From Deefgea piscis (lineage in GTDB: Bacteria; Pseudomonadota; Gammaproteobacteria; Burkholderiales; Chitinibacteraceae), in assembly GCF_019665785.1 (NCBI RefSeq), contig NZ_CP081149.1, forward strand, positions 434,001 through 498,000: a DNA stretch of 64,000 nucleotides, in the 5' to 3' direction. This document shows, piece by piece, positions 46,367-56,357 of this stretch. Below the pieces are notes generated by a model. The model did no database searches and was not told where the DNA came from. It worked only from the letters and a program-made list of their open reading frames with translations. Numbering within the stretch: the stretch's first letter is position 1; every line of letters starts with the position of its first letter. The translations under genes were made by a program, and so were the position numbers.

Positions 46367-46391
46367 ATAAAAACGGCTGCCTGCGCAGCCG
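46367..46391 (-). terminator. Terminator of the chemoreceptor gene
   Basis: CGGCTGC / GCAGCCG seven pairs, loop of four; on the minus strand it is followed by TTTTTATTT. Confidence 0.8.
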
Positions 46392-46443
46392 AGAATTATT
46401 TTATAGCTTGAATGTGTGGCTAGAGGCCAAACATCAACAGATC

Positions 46444-48081
46444 TTAACTGACGCGATAGCGCGCAATTTGACTGCTTAGCGTATCGGCCATCGTGTCGAG
46501 TGTCTGTGCCGTACCGGCCACGTGGGCGGTACTTTGGGTATTTTCATCAATCATTTGAACGATAGATTCAACGCGATTGGCGAGCATTTGGCTGGCCGAT
46601 GATTGTTCGGCCAACGCCACGTTGACTTCTTCAATCACCCGCGCCACTGAATTGGCGCTGCCGGTAATGTGATTCATCGCTTGTCCGGCATTGTGCGCGA
46701 CTTGCATACCCGCCTCGACATCTTGGACTGAAACGCGCATTTGTTCGGCCATGTTTTTAGCGCCATGCTGAATGGTATTGATCATCGAGGCGATTTCTTG
46801 CGCCGATTGACCGGTTTTCTCGGCCAGTTTGCGAACTTCATCGGCCACCACGGCAAAGCCTCGGCCTTGTTCTCCGGCACGGGCCGCTTCAATCGCGGCG
46901 TTCAGCGCCAGTAGATTGGTTTGGTCGGCAACGTCTTTAATTACCATGGTGATGCTCGAAATCCGTAGCGACGAGCTGTCAAGCTCCTCGGCAGAACCTG
47001 CCGCTTGGCGAATTGATTCGGCGATTTTGCCGATGTCTACCACCATCTTGTCGATGTGCTGTGCACCATCTTTTGCCGCTTGGCCCGATTGCTGCGACAT
47101 CTGATGCGCGTCGCCAGAAAGGCTGGCGATGTGGCTAATGCTGGTAGAGATTTCTTCCAATGCCGCAGCCATCGATGTGCTTTGATCCGATTGGCGTTCT
47201 GAGCTATTTTTGACTTGCGCCGAGGTGCTTGAGAGCTGCTGTGCTGAGCCTTTTAATTGATCCGATTGGTGTTGTAAATCGCTGAGCGTGCCGCTGAGTG
47301 AGCCCAACAAGCGGTTGATTGCCAGTGCCATGGTTTGGAGTTCATAGCCGCCATTGAGCGGCAAGCGACGGCTTAAGTCATTGTTTTGGTCGATGGCGAC
47401 AATTTCGCTTTGCATCACATTGAGCGGTGTAATGATAGAGCGAGCAATCAGCAGTGCGGCAGCAACGCCAACCAGTAGCACAATCAGCCCCATGATGAGT
47501 AAACTGCTGCGGATTTGTTCTGCTTGTTTCTCCATATTCCCTTGGGCATCGGTGACAGTTTGGTGCGTGATGCTAGAGACTTTTTTGACGCTGTCGCCAA
47601 GGTCACGAAGTGGCTGTTTGTAGGGCTCTAGCGCAGTATCTGCCATGTGCGATGTGGTGATTTGTCCAGATACAATTTGTGCATAAACGGCATTGACAGC
47701 GTCGTTATAGCCCTTGATCTGGCTTGGCATTTTGCTTGCAATTTCTTTGAGTTCCGGTGACAACGGCAGGTTCTCGAATTTTGTCTCCTCCGTGTTGAGT
47801 TCGACGATCAGCTCATCCCATTCTTTTTTTAGTGTCGCGGTGCTATCTAGGCCTTGCTCACCAATGGCAATAAACAAGCTTTTTTCTTTTTGTCGAATTC
47901 GGGTCACTAAATAGCGAATTTCTTGCGCTGCATTGCCAATGGCAATGTCTTGCTGCAAGATTTTCGTGCTGGTACTTTGAATATTTTGTACGCTAAATAA
48001 GCTGATGGCGATGATCGTAATCATCAAGGTGAGTAACAAACCAAAACCAACAATCAGTCGCGTTGAAATTCGATCAAGCAT
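46444..48081 (-). CDS. Methyl-accepting chemotaxis protein
   Basis: 545 residues. Membrane helix (about 10-31), a periplasmic four-helix sensing domain of about 160 residues, a second membrane helix ([23 protein letters not shown], about 195-215), HAMP, and a cytosolic coiled coil with the hairpin tip [39 protein letters not shown] 48081 is preceded by AGGAG eight bases away; frames up to 48117 add no conserved residues. Ligand unknown; no che genes are adjacent. Confidence 0.9.
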   Translation of the reverse strand: MLDRISTRLIVGFGLLLTLMITIIAISLFSVQNIQSTSTKILQQDIAIGNAAQEIRYLVTRIRQKEKSLFIAIGEQGLDSTATLKKEWDELIVELNTEETKFENLPLSPELKEIASKMPSQIKGYNDAVNAVYAQIVSGQITTSHMADTALEPYKQPLRDLGDSVKKVSSITHQTVTDAQGNMEKQAEQIRSSLLIMGLIVLLVGVAAALLIARSIITPLNVMQSEIVAIDQNNDLSRRLPLNGGYELQTMALAINRLLGSLSGTLSDLQHQSDQLKGSAQQLSSTSAQVKNSSERQSDQSTSMAAALEEISTSISHIASLSGDAHQMSQQSGQAAKDGAQHIDKMVVDIGKIAESIRQAAGSAEELDSSSLRISSITMVIKDVADQTNLLALNAAIEAARAGEQGRGFAVVADEVRKLAEKTGQSAQEIASMINTIQHGAKNMAEQMRVSVQDVEAGMQVAHNAGQAMNHITGSANSVARVIEEVNVALAEQSSASQMLANRVESIVQMIDENTQSTAHVAGTAQTLDTMADTLSSQIARYRVS

Positions 48082-48444
48082 GGGAATAGCTCCTGTGTAA
48101 GGCATTACATAAAGCATTGATCTGAAGTATCTTGATGGAAAATACGTAAGCCGACTATTGTTTTTTGAAAGAAATTTAATAAAATTAACGGTGAAGGTTT
48201 GACGTGTTACTGATGATGAATTTAAATTTAGTGTGAATATTGATGCAGGATTTTATAAAAATTCGTAATGGCTATATATCCATCCATGCAAGGTAATCAT
48301 CAGATCAGGTTTTTATTCACCAAAATATGAATAAAACGTCCTTGCTGTGGCGTACAGGCGACTTGCTTAGCCTTGTATTGAGGCGGGTAGAACGCCGTTA
48401 GTACGAGGCCAGCGTGTGCTGAGGAGCATGTTGAGCATTGCCGT
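48082..48444. other. Intergenic region between YkgJ and chemoreceptor genes
   Basis: About 360 bases, AT-rich at 48165-48300. Holds the promoter of the chemoreceptor, but no convincing hexamers. A 65-codon minus frame at 48300-48497 overlaps the YkgJ gene and is not supported. Confidence 0.4.
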
Positions 48445-48798
48445 TTACACCAAGACTTGCCGCGTGCTGGCCATATAGTGGTGAATTTGCCGCTCAATGT
48501 CTGGATTAATCATTAAATCAGGACGACGGCCATGCGGACAGGGTAAGGCGGGCGTCGTGCCAAATAAGCGACAAATCAGCGGCCGTTCTAGATAAACCGT
48601 GCAGCCGTTTTCGGCCAAATGCGGGCAAGATAATTCTGCCAGCGCCGCCTCTTGCTCAGTCGCTGTTTTGCGAGGTAAACGCGACATTTCCTCTGGCGAG
48701 GTGGTGACCGGTCCACAACAATCATGGCAACCGACAATACATTCAAAGCTGGGAATTCGTTGACGTAAAAAGCGAATCGTTTGGCTATTTGGTGTCAT
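48445..48798 (-). CDS. YkgJ-family cysteine cluster protein
   Basis: 117 residues. A CxxxxCxxCC cluster (ECIVGCHDCCGPV, residues about 19-31) with later cysteines in ELSCPHLAENGCTVY and RPLICRLFG follows the zinc/iron-chelating YkgJ pattern (PF03692). Suspected metal-binding function, physiological role unknown. Confidence 0.85.
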   Translation of the reverse strand: MTPNSQTIRFLRQRIPSFECIVGCHDCCGPVTTSPEEMSRLPRKTATEQEAALAELSCPHLAENGCTVYLERPLICRLFGTTPALPCPHGRRPDLMINPDIERQIHHYMASTRQVLV

Positions 48799-49000
48799 TT
48801 TGCGTGAGCCAATTAAAAAAGATCGCCAGTTTACGCCGAGATCATAAAAACGGTTTTAGTCATGGTATGAACGGTGACTTAGGACGACGTCATTCCGATG
48901 GAAGGTCGTTTTTGCGAAGCAACTGCTAGACCCAATTCGATTCCGCCGAATCGTACTGCGAATGTGCGAGAATGGCAGCACTGATTTAAGGCTAAAAAAT

Positions 49001-49999
49001 ATGCAAGCAAAACCGCGTTCTAAAACTTCTCGCCCTGCCGCGCCCAGCGTGACCAAAGCGCCAGCACAATTGCACCCGCGCAATCGGCATCGTGGTCGCT
49101 ATGATTTTCCGAGCTTGATTGCGGCTTGCCCAGCACTAGCGCCCTTTGTGGCAGTGAATCCGTATGGTGATGAGTCGATTGATTTTGCCAATCCAGCGGC
49201 AGTGAAAATGCTCAATCGTGCTTTATTGGCGGCATTTTATGGCGTACAAAATTGGGATGTACCGGCAGGCTATTTGTGTCCACCGATTCCGGGGCGCGCC
49301 GATTATATTCACAATTTGGCGGATTTATTGATTGATAGCCATCGTGGCAAAATGCCGGCTGTTGTTCGCGTGCTGGATATCGGTTGCGGTGCCAATTGCG
49401 TTTATCCCTTGATTGCTGCCAGTGAATACGGTTGGGAATGCGTTGGCTCAGAAGTCGATGAAGTGGCGCTAGCCAATGCACAGCAGATTGCGGCGGCCAA
49501 TCCGCAATTGAATATTCAATTACGCCAGCAAAAAATTCCTGGCGCGATGTTTTTAGGCATTATTCAAGACGATGAATTTTTTGATTTAACCTTATGCAAT
49601 CCGCCATTTCATGCGTCTTTGGCTGAGGCCAGTGCTGGCTCGCAGCGCAAATGGAAAAACCTCGGTAAAGCGCCGCGTACCAGTAAGGCCGCTAGCGCAG
49701 CAGAGGCAAAACCGCTGCTCAATTTTGGTGGTCAAGGCGGTGAGCTGTGGTGTGAGGGGGGCGAAGAAGCCTTTATTCAACGCATGATTTCAGAAAGCCG
49801 GCAAATTGCTCAGCGTTGCTTGTGGTTTACCAGCTTGGTGTCGAAAGCCAGCAGTTTGCCCTTGCTATATCGCACTTTAGAAAAAGCCGGTGCCTATGAT
49901 GTGCGTACGATTGAAATGAGCCAAGGGCAAAAGCAAAGCCGCTTTATTGCTTGGACATTTATACCGCCAGCATCGCATGAGCGTTTTGTGTCGGCTTAA
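49001..49999 (+). CDS. rlmF: 23S rRNA (adenine(1618)-N6)-methyltransferase
   Basis: 332 residues. Family block [23 protein letters not shown] is near residues 24-46, [15 protein letters not shown] binds SAM, and the catalytic motif is [11 protein letters not shown] 49001 with AAGG upstream; an upstream start at 48962 is possible but adds a non-conserved leader. Confidence 0.93.
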   Translation: MQAKPRSKTSRPAAPSVTKAPAQLHPRNRHRGRYDFPSLIAACPALAPFVAVNPYGDESIDFANPAAVKMLNRALLAAFYGVQNWDVPAGYLCPPIPGRADYIHNLADLLIDSHRGKMPAVVRVLDIGCGANCVYPLIAASEYGWECVGSEVDEVALANAQQIAAANPQLNIQLRQQKIPGAMFLGIIQDDEFFDLTLCNPPFHASLAEASAGSQRKWKNLGKAPRTSKAASAAEAKPLLNFGGQGGELWCEGGEEAFIQRMISESRQIAQRCLWFTSLVSKASSLPLLYRTLEKAGAYDVRTIEMSQGQKQSRFIAWTFIPPASHERFVSA

Positions 50000-50055
50000 T
50001 TCTACCTAGGCGAGCTAAGCCAAGCTGTTGGTTTAGGTGTTGTTTATTGTTACCT

Positions 50056-50108
50056 ATGGGTATATTGCTGCGGCTCTTTTTTATTAAAGGGTGCGTCAAT
50101 ATACCCAT
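50056..50108. repeat. 53-bp palindromic repeat, copy 2
   Basis: ATGGGTAT at the start and ATACCCAT at the end, then ATTGCTG and a central T-run/A-run helix. Same length as the copy at 30035-30087; it lies between rlmF and the DUF2946 gene. Confidence 0.6.
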
Positions 50109-50193
50109 TGTTTATTATGACAATTGAAAATAGCGCTTGTGCCGGTTTGCGGCGCTTCGTAGAATCCGCCGGCCTTTTATTTTCAAGTTCTCA

Positions 50194-50568
50194 ATGCTGG
50201 CTTCGCGTGGGTTTCGATTAAGCGGTTTGTCGCTGGCGCTGTTTGCAGTGCTGGCGATGCTGCTGATGAGTATGGTGCATCGCCCGCCGATGCAGGATTA
50301 CGCACGCCCAGCATTGTGTAGTAGCGTCGTTAAAGCGAGCGATGTACCCGTTGATTCTGCGCCTGCTGCGCCAACGAACAGTATTTGTAAAATTTGCTTA
50401 TTGGCCGCTAGCGCCAATGCCGCGTGTCCACCAAAGGTGGCGATTTTACTGCCATTGCTTGCTTTTTTTGCTGGTGAGCTGCCGCGTGTTTTAGCGGTTT
50501 GGCATGCCGTTTCAGTTGATTTTTTACGCCCGCCAAGTCACGCCCCGCCGATTGTTCTCTCGATTTAA
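50194..50568 (+). CDS. DUF2946-like small membrane-associated protein
   Basis: 124 residues. An N-terminal hydrophobic helix (LSLALFAVLAMLLMSMV) then a segment with CKICLLAASANAACPP, a second hydrophobic helix and a Pro-rich end. This matches the DUF2946 pattern, often found next to TonB-dependent receptors and copper genes. Start at ATG 50194; a longer frame from 50137 is possible. Upstream of the PepSY gene, likely same transcript. Confidence 0.65.
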   Translation: MLASRGFRLSGLSLALFAVLAMLLMSMVHRPPMQDYARPALCSSVVKASDVPVDSAPAAPTNSICKICLLAASANAACPPKVAILLPLLAFFAGELPRVLAVWHAVSVDFLRPPSHAPPIVLSI

Positions 50569-50664
50569 AAACACACATTGATTTTAAATTTAGGCCGCTA
50601 GCGCGGTTGATTTGGCTCTGCTCGCAGAAAATCCAACATCAACGCTAGTGGCGGGAGACTTCGT

Positions 50665-52002
50665 ATGTCGAAAACAAAACCCGCAAACTTTTATGCCGTA
50701 GTTTGGCGCTGGCATTTTTACGCCGGTTTATTGGTGATACCGGTACTCATGCTGCTGGTGGTGACTGGCGCGATTTATCTGTTTAAACCGCAGCTCGATC
50801 CATTGCTGTATCCGCAATTATTACGGGTTAGCCCGGCCAAACAACAGGTGACGGCCGATACCATGGTGGCGACGCTCACGCAAAATTATCCTGCGATGCA
50901 GGTGACGAAATATACGCCGGCCGAACAAATCGATCGTAGCGCGCAGTTTAAAATTCAATTGGCCGATGGCGCTGAACGCTTGGTATTTATTGACCCTTAT
51001 CGCAATCAAATTTTAGGCGAACAAGATTTTGCTTGGACATTACAAGGCATTGCGCTGCGTTTGCATGGTGAATTATTGCTGGGGCCGTGGGGCGATGCGC
51101 TGATTGAGTTAGCCGCCAGTTGGAGTATTTTGCTGGTGCTGTCGGGCTGGTATTTATGGTGGCCCAGCAAGGCGGGTGTGTGGGGGACTTTTTTACCTCG
51201 GCTTGGCGCTGGCAAGCGAGTTTTTTGGCGAGACTTGCATGCGGTCGGCGGATTTTGGTGCTCGGGCGTACTGCTGTTTTTACTGCTTACCGGTTTGCCG
51301 TGGACTGGGATTTGGGGTGAAAAATTTGCCGAAGTTTGGCAGCGCTACCCCAGTGCTTTGTGGAATCAATTGCCAGAATCGACGCCGCTGACTCGCAGTT
51401 TAAATTCAACGGTGGATAAAGCCGTCCCTTGGGCGGTAGAGGCCGCACCATTGCCGCACAGTGAACACGCGGCGCATCAGTCGCAGCCATTGGCGACGAC
51501 GGCATTGTCCTTAACGCAAATCCAAGGCATTGCTAGTCAGTTAAACATGCAAGCAGGTTTATCGATTAGCCCGCCCAAAGATGCCAAGGGTGTTTATACG
51601 CTGTCATTAGCAGTGGATGATCCAGTGCAGCAAAGAACGCTGCATTTAGATCAATACAGCGGCAAAGTGTTGGCCGACATTCGATTTGCTGACTATGGCT
51701 GGGTGCCAAAAGCGGTTGAATATGGGATTGCGATTCATGAAGGCAAGTATTTTGGCTTGCCGAACCAATTATTAATGCTGTCGGCCTGCGTGTTGCTCAT
51801 CCTGATTTCAATTAGCGGCGTGGTGATGTGGTTAAAGCGTCGTCCTGTTGGCCAATTTGCTGCGCCCAAAACCGCGCAGAGCCTACTACACTGGAAAACT
51901 GGCAGTTTGATTTTGCTGGCGTTGGCCTTGTTATTGCCAATGGTCTTGATCAGTGTTTTGCTGGTTTTTGCACTGGATTTTTTGCTACTGCGCCGAGCGT
52001 AA
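50665..52002 (+). CDS. PepSY-associated TM helix domain protein (PiuB/FhuF-reductase-like)
   Basis: 445 residues, inner-membrane protein with about four helices: WRWHFYAGLLVIPVLMLLVVTGAIYLF at the start, a helix near residue 155, another around 195-215 and one near residue 375, plus a last one at the end. WRWHFYAGL, DLHAVGGFWCSGVLLFLLLTG with LHxxG-type histidines match PepSY_TM proteins linked to iron or copper uptake and to haem-dependent ferric reductases. The gap region carries HxGE motif IHEGKYFG. GGGAG ribosome binding site precedes ATG 50665. No receptor gene is adjacent. Confidence 0.85.
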   Translation: MSKTKPANFYAVVWRWHFYAGLLVIPVLMLLVVTGAIYLFKPQLDPLLYPQLLRVSPAKQQVTADTMVATLTQNYPAMQVTKYTPAEQIDRSAQFKIQLADGAERLVFIDPYRNQILGEQDFAWTLQGIALRLHGELLLGPWGDALIELAASWSILLVLSGWYLWWPSKAGVWGTFLPRLGAGKRVFWRDLHAVGGFWCSGVLLFLLLTGLPWTGIWGEKFAEVWQRYPSALWNQLPESTPLTRSLNSTVDKAVPWAVEAAPLPHSEHAAHQSQPLATTALSLTQIQGIASQLNMQAGLSISPPKDAKGVYTLSLAVDDPVQQRTLHLDQYSGKVLADIRFADYGWVPKAVEYGIAIHEGKYFGLPNQLLMLSACVLLILISISGVVMWLKRRPVGQFAAPKTAQSLLHWKTGSLILLALALLLPMVLISVLLVFALDFLLLRRA

Positions 52003-52137
52003 AAAATACCAAACTACGCTATTTCATTGGTTTGCGCATGGCTTTTTCTTAATCGATTGAAAGTACTGTGCAATAATCAACAATGTAAATTCTTTGTTTT
52101 GTTGAAATTTAATTTTAATTTTCTGAAAGGAATTGAG

Positions 52138-52641
52138 ATGAGTTCATTAGTGGTCGTGGGTTATGACAATATGTATAAAGCCGAAGAAGTTCGTTTGGCT
52201 TTGCGTAAATTACAAACTGAATATCTGATTGATTTAGAAGACGCCGTTGTCGCCACTAAAGACGCCGCAGGCAAAGTCAAATTGCATCAAGCGCTGAATC
52301 TGACTGCCACCGGCGCAGTCAGTGGTGGTTTTTGGGGCGCTTTGATTGGGATGATTTTTTTAATGCCGGTCGTCGGGATGGCGATTGGTGCGTCTACCGG
52401 TGCTTTGTCGGGTGCGTTGACTGATTTGGGCATTAATGATCAGTTTATGAAAGATCTGGCGGCCAATATGCAGCCAGAAAGCTCAACGCTGTTTGTTTTG
52501 GTGCGCAGCATGACGCCAGATAAAGTTCTCGAGCAACTACGCGGCACCGGCGGGACTTTGCTGCAAACTTCCTTATCGCATGAAGATGAAACCAAACTTC
52601 AAGCGGCACTCAGTGCTGCCAAGGTTGATCAAAGCGCCTAA
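52138..52641 (+). CDS. DUF1269 domain-containing membrane protein
   Basis: 167 residues. N-terminal VVVGYDNMYKAEEVRLALRKLQ, then a glycine-rich double membrane segment (ATGAVSGGFWGALIGMIFLMPVVGMAIGASTGALSGAL) and SSTLFVLVRSMTPDKVL. Family function unknown; homologues are often near stress genes. ATG 52138 with AAGGA upstream. Followed by a terminator. Confidence 0.85.
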   Translation: MSSLVVVGYDNMYKAEEVRLALRKLQTEYLIDLEDAVVATKDAAGKVKLHQALNLTATGAVSGGFWGALIGMIFLMPVVGMAIGASTGALSGALTDLGINDQFMKDLAANMQPESSTLFVLVRSMTPDKVLEQLRGTGGTLLQTSLSHEDETKLQAALSAAKVDQSA

Positions 52642-52663
52642 TTCGCGCACCGATTAGCCCAAG

Positions 52664-52688
52664 GCCGATGCGATGCATCGGCTTTTTT
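52664..52688 (+). terminator. Terminator after DUF1269 gene
   Basis: GCCGATGC / GCATCGGC with a GAT loop, then six T residues. Confidence 0.85.
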
Positions 52689-52766
52689 ATGCGCGCAATT
52701 TGCTTTGCTTGCGGTGACGACGCTTGGATTTTCCGCGAACACTCGCGTAGTGTGGAAAAGCAAACA

Positions 52767-55166
52767 TCAATACACCTTAGGCGCAGATAGTGCTAGGCGT
52801 GGAGTCAAATGATTGAGTTTAAAGACGCCGACCAACTGCGCCAATTGATCGGCTTGTTCTTGTAATGAGGTAGCCGCCGCAGCGGCTTGTTCGACCAGAG
52901 CGGCATTTTGCTGAGTGACTTCGTCCATCTGGCCGACCGCTTGATTGACCTGACCGATGCCGTCGCTTTGCTCTTTGGAGGCGATGGCAATGTCATGCAT
53001 CAGGTGCGTTACGCGCTGAATACTGTGCTCGATTTCAGCCATGGTGCTGCCTGCTGAGCTGACGATTTGGCTACCACGTTCGACTTCATTGACACTGCCG
53101 CTAATGAGTACTTTGATTTCTTTAGCCGCAATGGCCGAGCGCTGTGCCAGATGACGCACTTCGGTGGCAACCACCGCAAAGCCACGCCCTTGTTCACCCG
53201 CCCGAGCGGCTTCTACTGCGGCGTTGAGTGCCAAAATATTGGTTTGAAACGCAATGCCATCAATCACACTAATAATGTCGACAATTTTGCCGGACGATGC
53301 ATTGATCGACGCCATGCTACTGACTATCGATTGCACTAAGCCGCTGCCTGTTTTGGCAATCTGTTCTGCATTTTGTGCCAATTGCCGCGCGGTAATCGCA
53401 TTGTCGGCATTTTGTTTTACCGTGCTGGCGAGCTCTTCACTACTGGATGCGGTTTCTTCTAAGCTGGCTGCTTGTGCTTCGGTACGGCGGGATAAATCTT
53501 GATTGCCTTGTGCGATTTCTGTGGCGGCAACGTTAATCGTGTTGCCCGCTTGTTGAATTTCTCCGACCAGTTGCTGCAATTTATACACGGTGGCATTCAT
53601 GCCTTCTTTGGTTTCGCCAAATAAGCCTGGGTAGTCTGTGCGAATCGTTTGGCTTAAATCACCCTGTGCTAGCGCGCTGGCGACGTGCATGACATCACGC
53701 AAACCCATTTCGGTGACTGCAGACAGGCGATTGAGCAACTGGGCGATGCGAGCGCTAAAGCCGGTTTTATCTTCAACATCGAGCCGTAGACTAAAATTAC
53801 CTTGCTCGGCTGCAGCAGTCACCATGCTTTCAATCTCGGCAACGATATTACTCAGCGCAAATACCGTGTGATTTACGCCGTCTTTGGCTTGGCCAAATAA
53901 GCCTGGATATTCCTTTTGAATCGTTTGACTTAAATCGCCAACTGATAGCGCATTGGCGACGCGCAAAATATCGTTAAAACCTATGTCGCAGGTATTCATT
54001 AAGCGATTTAAATCTTCAATCATGGCTTTAAATTTAAATTGATAGCGTTGGGCATCGCCACGCACGGCAAAGTCACCGGCAGCGCCGGCTTCGACCAAGG
54101 TTTTAATTTCATTACTGATATTGAGTAAAGCTTGTTTGACTTGATCGATAGCTTGGGTAATTTGCGCTTGATCGCCATTTAAACGCGGCATCGCCACTTC
54201 AAAATTACCTTGGGCATATTGCGTAATCACTTGTACGGTTTGCTCGGTGACTAGAATATGTGAATGCACCAGCTGATTGGATTCTTGCGCCATCTCGCCA
54301 AATGTGCCGGGAAATGCTGCCGTATCCATACGGTGGCTTGTCCAGCCAGCGCGGTGTTGTTTGGCCATTTCGGACTGTGATTGGACAAAACCTTGGATGG
54401 TTAACTGCATATTTTGCATCGATTGCAGCAAGCGCCCGGTTTCGTCTTGTGAATGAATCACAATGGTATTATCCAGCTGACCTTGAGCGATATTTTCGGC
54501 AATCAGTACCGCACGAGAAAGTGGTATTGAAATTGCCCGAATCAGCAAAAAGCACGATACAGCGGCCAAGCATAAGCCAAATAAAATTAAGCCGATCATG
54601 AGTATTTTGACCTGCTGGTAACTGGTTTGCGCTTGCAAGTATTCGGCCTTGGCAACGTCGAGCTGTAGATTTATTAAGTCGCCAATGATTTCGCCAACCG
54701 GATCAATCGCAGGATATAAAATGCCGATGAGCTCAGTAAGTTGGCCTTGGATCGGACCTTGCTGTTGGGCTAAAAATTGCTTTAACAGCATGATTTTTTG
54801 ATTGGCTACAGCAAAGCGCTGTTCGGCCGTTTGCGCTAAACGCGACTCGTCGGCGGTGAGGCTGGTTGCCTTATAAGCTTGCCATTGTTGATCAATCATT
54901 TGCTGCGCAGCTGCGACTTGTTGGGCGGTATTTTCTGCGCTGACCAGCCCAACTTGGGCTTTATTGGCGGCATCAATGATATTGACTGCGTAAGCGTCGG
55001 CAATGATTTTGAGCTGTTTGAGTGGCACTACCCGGTCTTCATAGACGGTTTTAAGCGATTGATTAACCTGTTGCAGGTTGTACAAACCCATGCCGCCTAA
55101 GGTCATAAGCATTAAAGATAAAAATAAGACGGTATAAATTAACCGTTGTTGGATTGAAATTTGCAT
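52767..55166 (-). CDS. Methyl-accepting chemotaxis protein with tandem HAMP-like modules
   Basis: 799 residues, much longer than the sibling receptor at 46444. Membrane helix at about 10-30, a Gln-rich four-helix periplasmic domain, second membrane helix near 190-210 with RAISIPL at the HAMP start, then three tandem modules of about 90 residues (roughly residues 310-398, 398-489 and 490-580), each with a stretch like [11 protein letters not shown] and [10 protein letters not shown]. Ends with the signalling hairpin [39 protein letters not shown]. The repeated part is a poly-HAMP-type array typical of long cytoplasmic relays. Ligand unknown. Confidence 0.9.
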   Translation of the reverse strand: MQISIQQRLIYTVLFLSLMLMTLGGMGLYNLQQVNQSLKTVYEDRVVPLKQLKIIADAYAVNIIDAANKAQVGLVSAENTAQQVAAAQQMIDQQWQAYKATSLTADESRLAQTAEQRFAVANQKIMLLKQFLAQQQGPIQGQLTELIGILYPAIDPVGEIIGDLINLQLDVAKAEYLQAQTSYQQVKILMIGLILFGLCLAAVSCFLLIRAISIPLSRAVLIAENIAQGQLDNTIVIHSQDETGRLLQSMQNMQLTIQGFVQSQSEMAKQHRAGWTSHRMDTAAFPGTFGEMAQESNQLVHSHILVTEQTVQVITQYAQGNFEVAMPRLNGDQAQITQAIDQVKQALLNISNEIKTLVEAGAAGDFAVRGDAQRYQFKFKAMIEDLNRLMNTCDIGFNDILRVANALSVGDLSQTIQKEYPGLFGQAKDGVNHTVFALSNIVAEIESMVTAAAEQGNFSLRLDVEDKTGFSARIAQLLNRLSAVTEMGLRDVMHVASALAQGDLSQTIRTDYPGLFGETKEGMNATVYKLQQLVGEIQQAGNTINVAATEIAQGNQDLSRRTEAQAASLEETASSSEELASTVKQNADNAITARQLAQNAEQIAKTGSGLVQSIVSSMASINASSGKIVDIISVIDGIAFQTNILALNAAVEAARAGEQGRGFAVVATEVRHLAQRSAIAAKEIKVLISGSVNEVERGSQIVSSAGSTMAEIEHSIQRVTHLMHDIAIASKEQSDGIGQVNQAVGQMDEVTQQNAALVEQAAAAATSLQEQADQLAQLVGVFKLNHLTPRLALSAPKVY

Positions 55167-55360
55167 TGGTTTGCTCCACGACCGTGAATCGCAGCAAGAA
55201 TGAGGTGGTATTACAGGCGAAGCCTATGTGGTTATTCTTGGAAAGTTCTATTGAATGTCAAGTAAATACGCGTGAGTTAACAGCTGTGCGTTTTTATAAG
55301 CTATTGATGATATTGGTATTTTTTATGCTAGTGCGTGTGAATCGCACAAATGGAGAGTAA

Positions 55361-55726
55361 ATGGGGCAGATCAAGCAGGGTGATTCATTGCAGCAACTGG
55401 CTGAACAAGTGAATCAATTTGCGCTAGAGCGCGATTGGCGGCAGTTTCATAGCCCTAAGAATTTAACCATGGCTTTATCGGTCGAAGCTGCCGAATTACT
55501 GGAGATTTTTCAATGGGAAGAATCGAGCACAACCACGCTGTTAAATGCCACACAGCGCCAAGCGTGTGAGCATGAAGTGGCAGATATTTTGCTGTATTTA
55601 CTGCAATTTTGCCAAGTAACGCAAATTGACTTAGTTGCTGCCGCCCAGGCCAAATTGCTGCTCAATGCCGAAAAATACCCCGTCGCTTTAGCGAAGGGGC
55701 GTTCGGTGCGATCGACTGATTTGTAA
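55361..55726 (+). CDS. MazG-like nucleotide pyrophosphohydrolase
   Basis: 121 residues. EAAELLEIFQW and EHEVADILLYLLQF give the ExxE...ExxD metal-binding pattern, DL and LLLNAEKYPVALAKG complete the core. Stand-alone MazG-like (dCTPase/iMazG type) house-cleaning enzymes hydrolyse non-canonical or excess nucleoside triphosphates. GGAG ribosome binding site upstream of ATG 55361. Convergent with the hypothetical gene after it. Confidence 0.9.
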   Translation: MGQIKQGDSLQQLAEQVNQFALERDWRQFHSPKNLTMALSVEAAELLEIFQWEESSTTTLLNATQRQACEHEVADILLYLLQFCQVTQIDLVAAAQAKLLLNAEKYPVALAKGRSVRSTDL

Positions 55727-55728
55727 AT

Positions 55729-56142
55729 TTAACTGTGGAAGTCGTCGTTCACGCTGTGCACTGGGAGCTCGCTCCAGCGTTGCAATTGTCGTGGTTCGGC
55801 GATTTGCAGCGTGGTTTGGGATGTCAGCCAGTCGGTCAAACCTTCGCGCATGAAGTTCAGCTCTTCAATACTAAAACCATATAAATCGCGTAATAGTGCA
55901 CCGTGTTGAATATTGATTTCGCCGTCAAAAATGGTGGCGGTGGCGAGGTAATATTCATCGTGGATCAGCGCCACCCAATACACCCGATCTTGCGCTTCAA
56001 GTAGCGCCAAAGTGCCTTTGGGCATGGCGGCGAGTTCTTGTGCAGCCAACTGGCCAACGGCATGCAGCCATTGCCAGCTTTGCTCTGTTAAATCATCCAC
56101 GCCATACGCGGGAATGTCGGTATTGATGTTGGGTGTCAGCAC
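55729..56142 (-). CDS. Hypothetical protein, about 137 residues
   Basis: From GTG 56142 (GGA six bases upstream; ATG 56181 with no ribosome binding site is the alternative). Mixed alpha-beta protein with no membrane segment; GTLALLEAQDRVYWVALIHDEYYLATATIFDGEINI looks like strands and LYGFSIEELNFMREGLTDWL a helical end. No family recognised. The stop lies two bases from the MazG-like stop. Confidence 0.5.
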   Translation of the reverse strand: MLTPNINTDIPAYGVDDLTEQSWQWLHAVGQLAAQELAAMPKGTLALLEAQDRVYWVALIHDEYYLATATIFDGEINIQHGALLRDLYGFSIEELNFMREGLTDWLTSQTTLQIAEPRQLQRWSELPVHSVNDDFHS

Positions 56143-56357
56143 GATAATTCCAATTCTTGTCGGTATGTTAATGCAGCCCATTTAAAAATTAAGCTACAGG
56201 CATATACCCTGATTTTTTTAGATTCAAATTCAGCGCTAGAATCGTTACCAGCTCGCTGGGTACGATCTGTTGGCGCATGCTTATTATGCCTGAGTGCGGG
56301 TTCACTGCGGACTAGCGCTTGTGATTCTTACAAAAATGGGGAGTGCGCCGATAGTGT

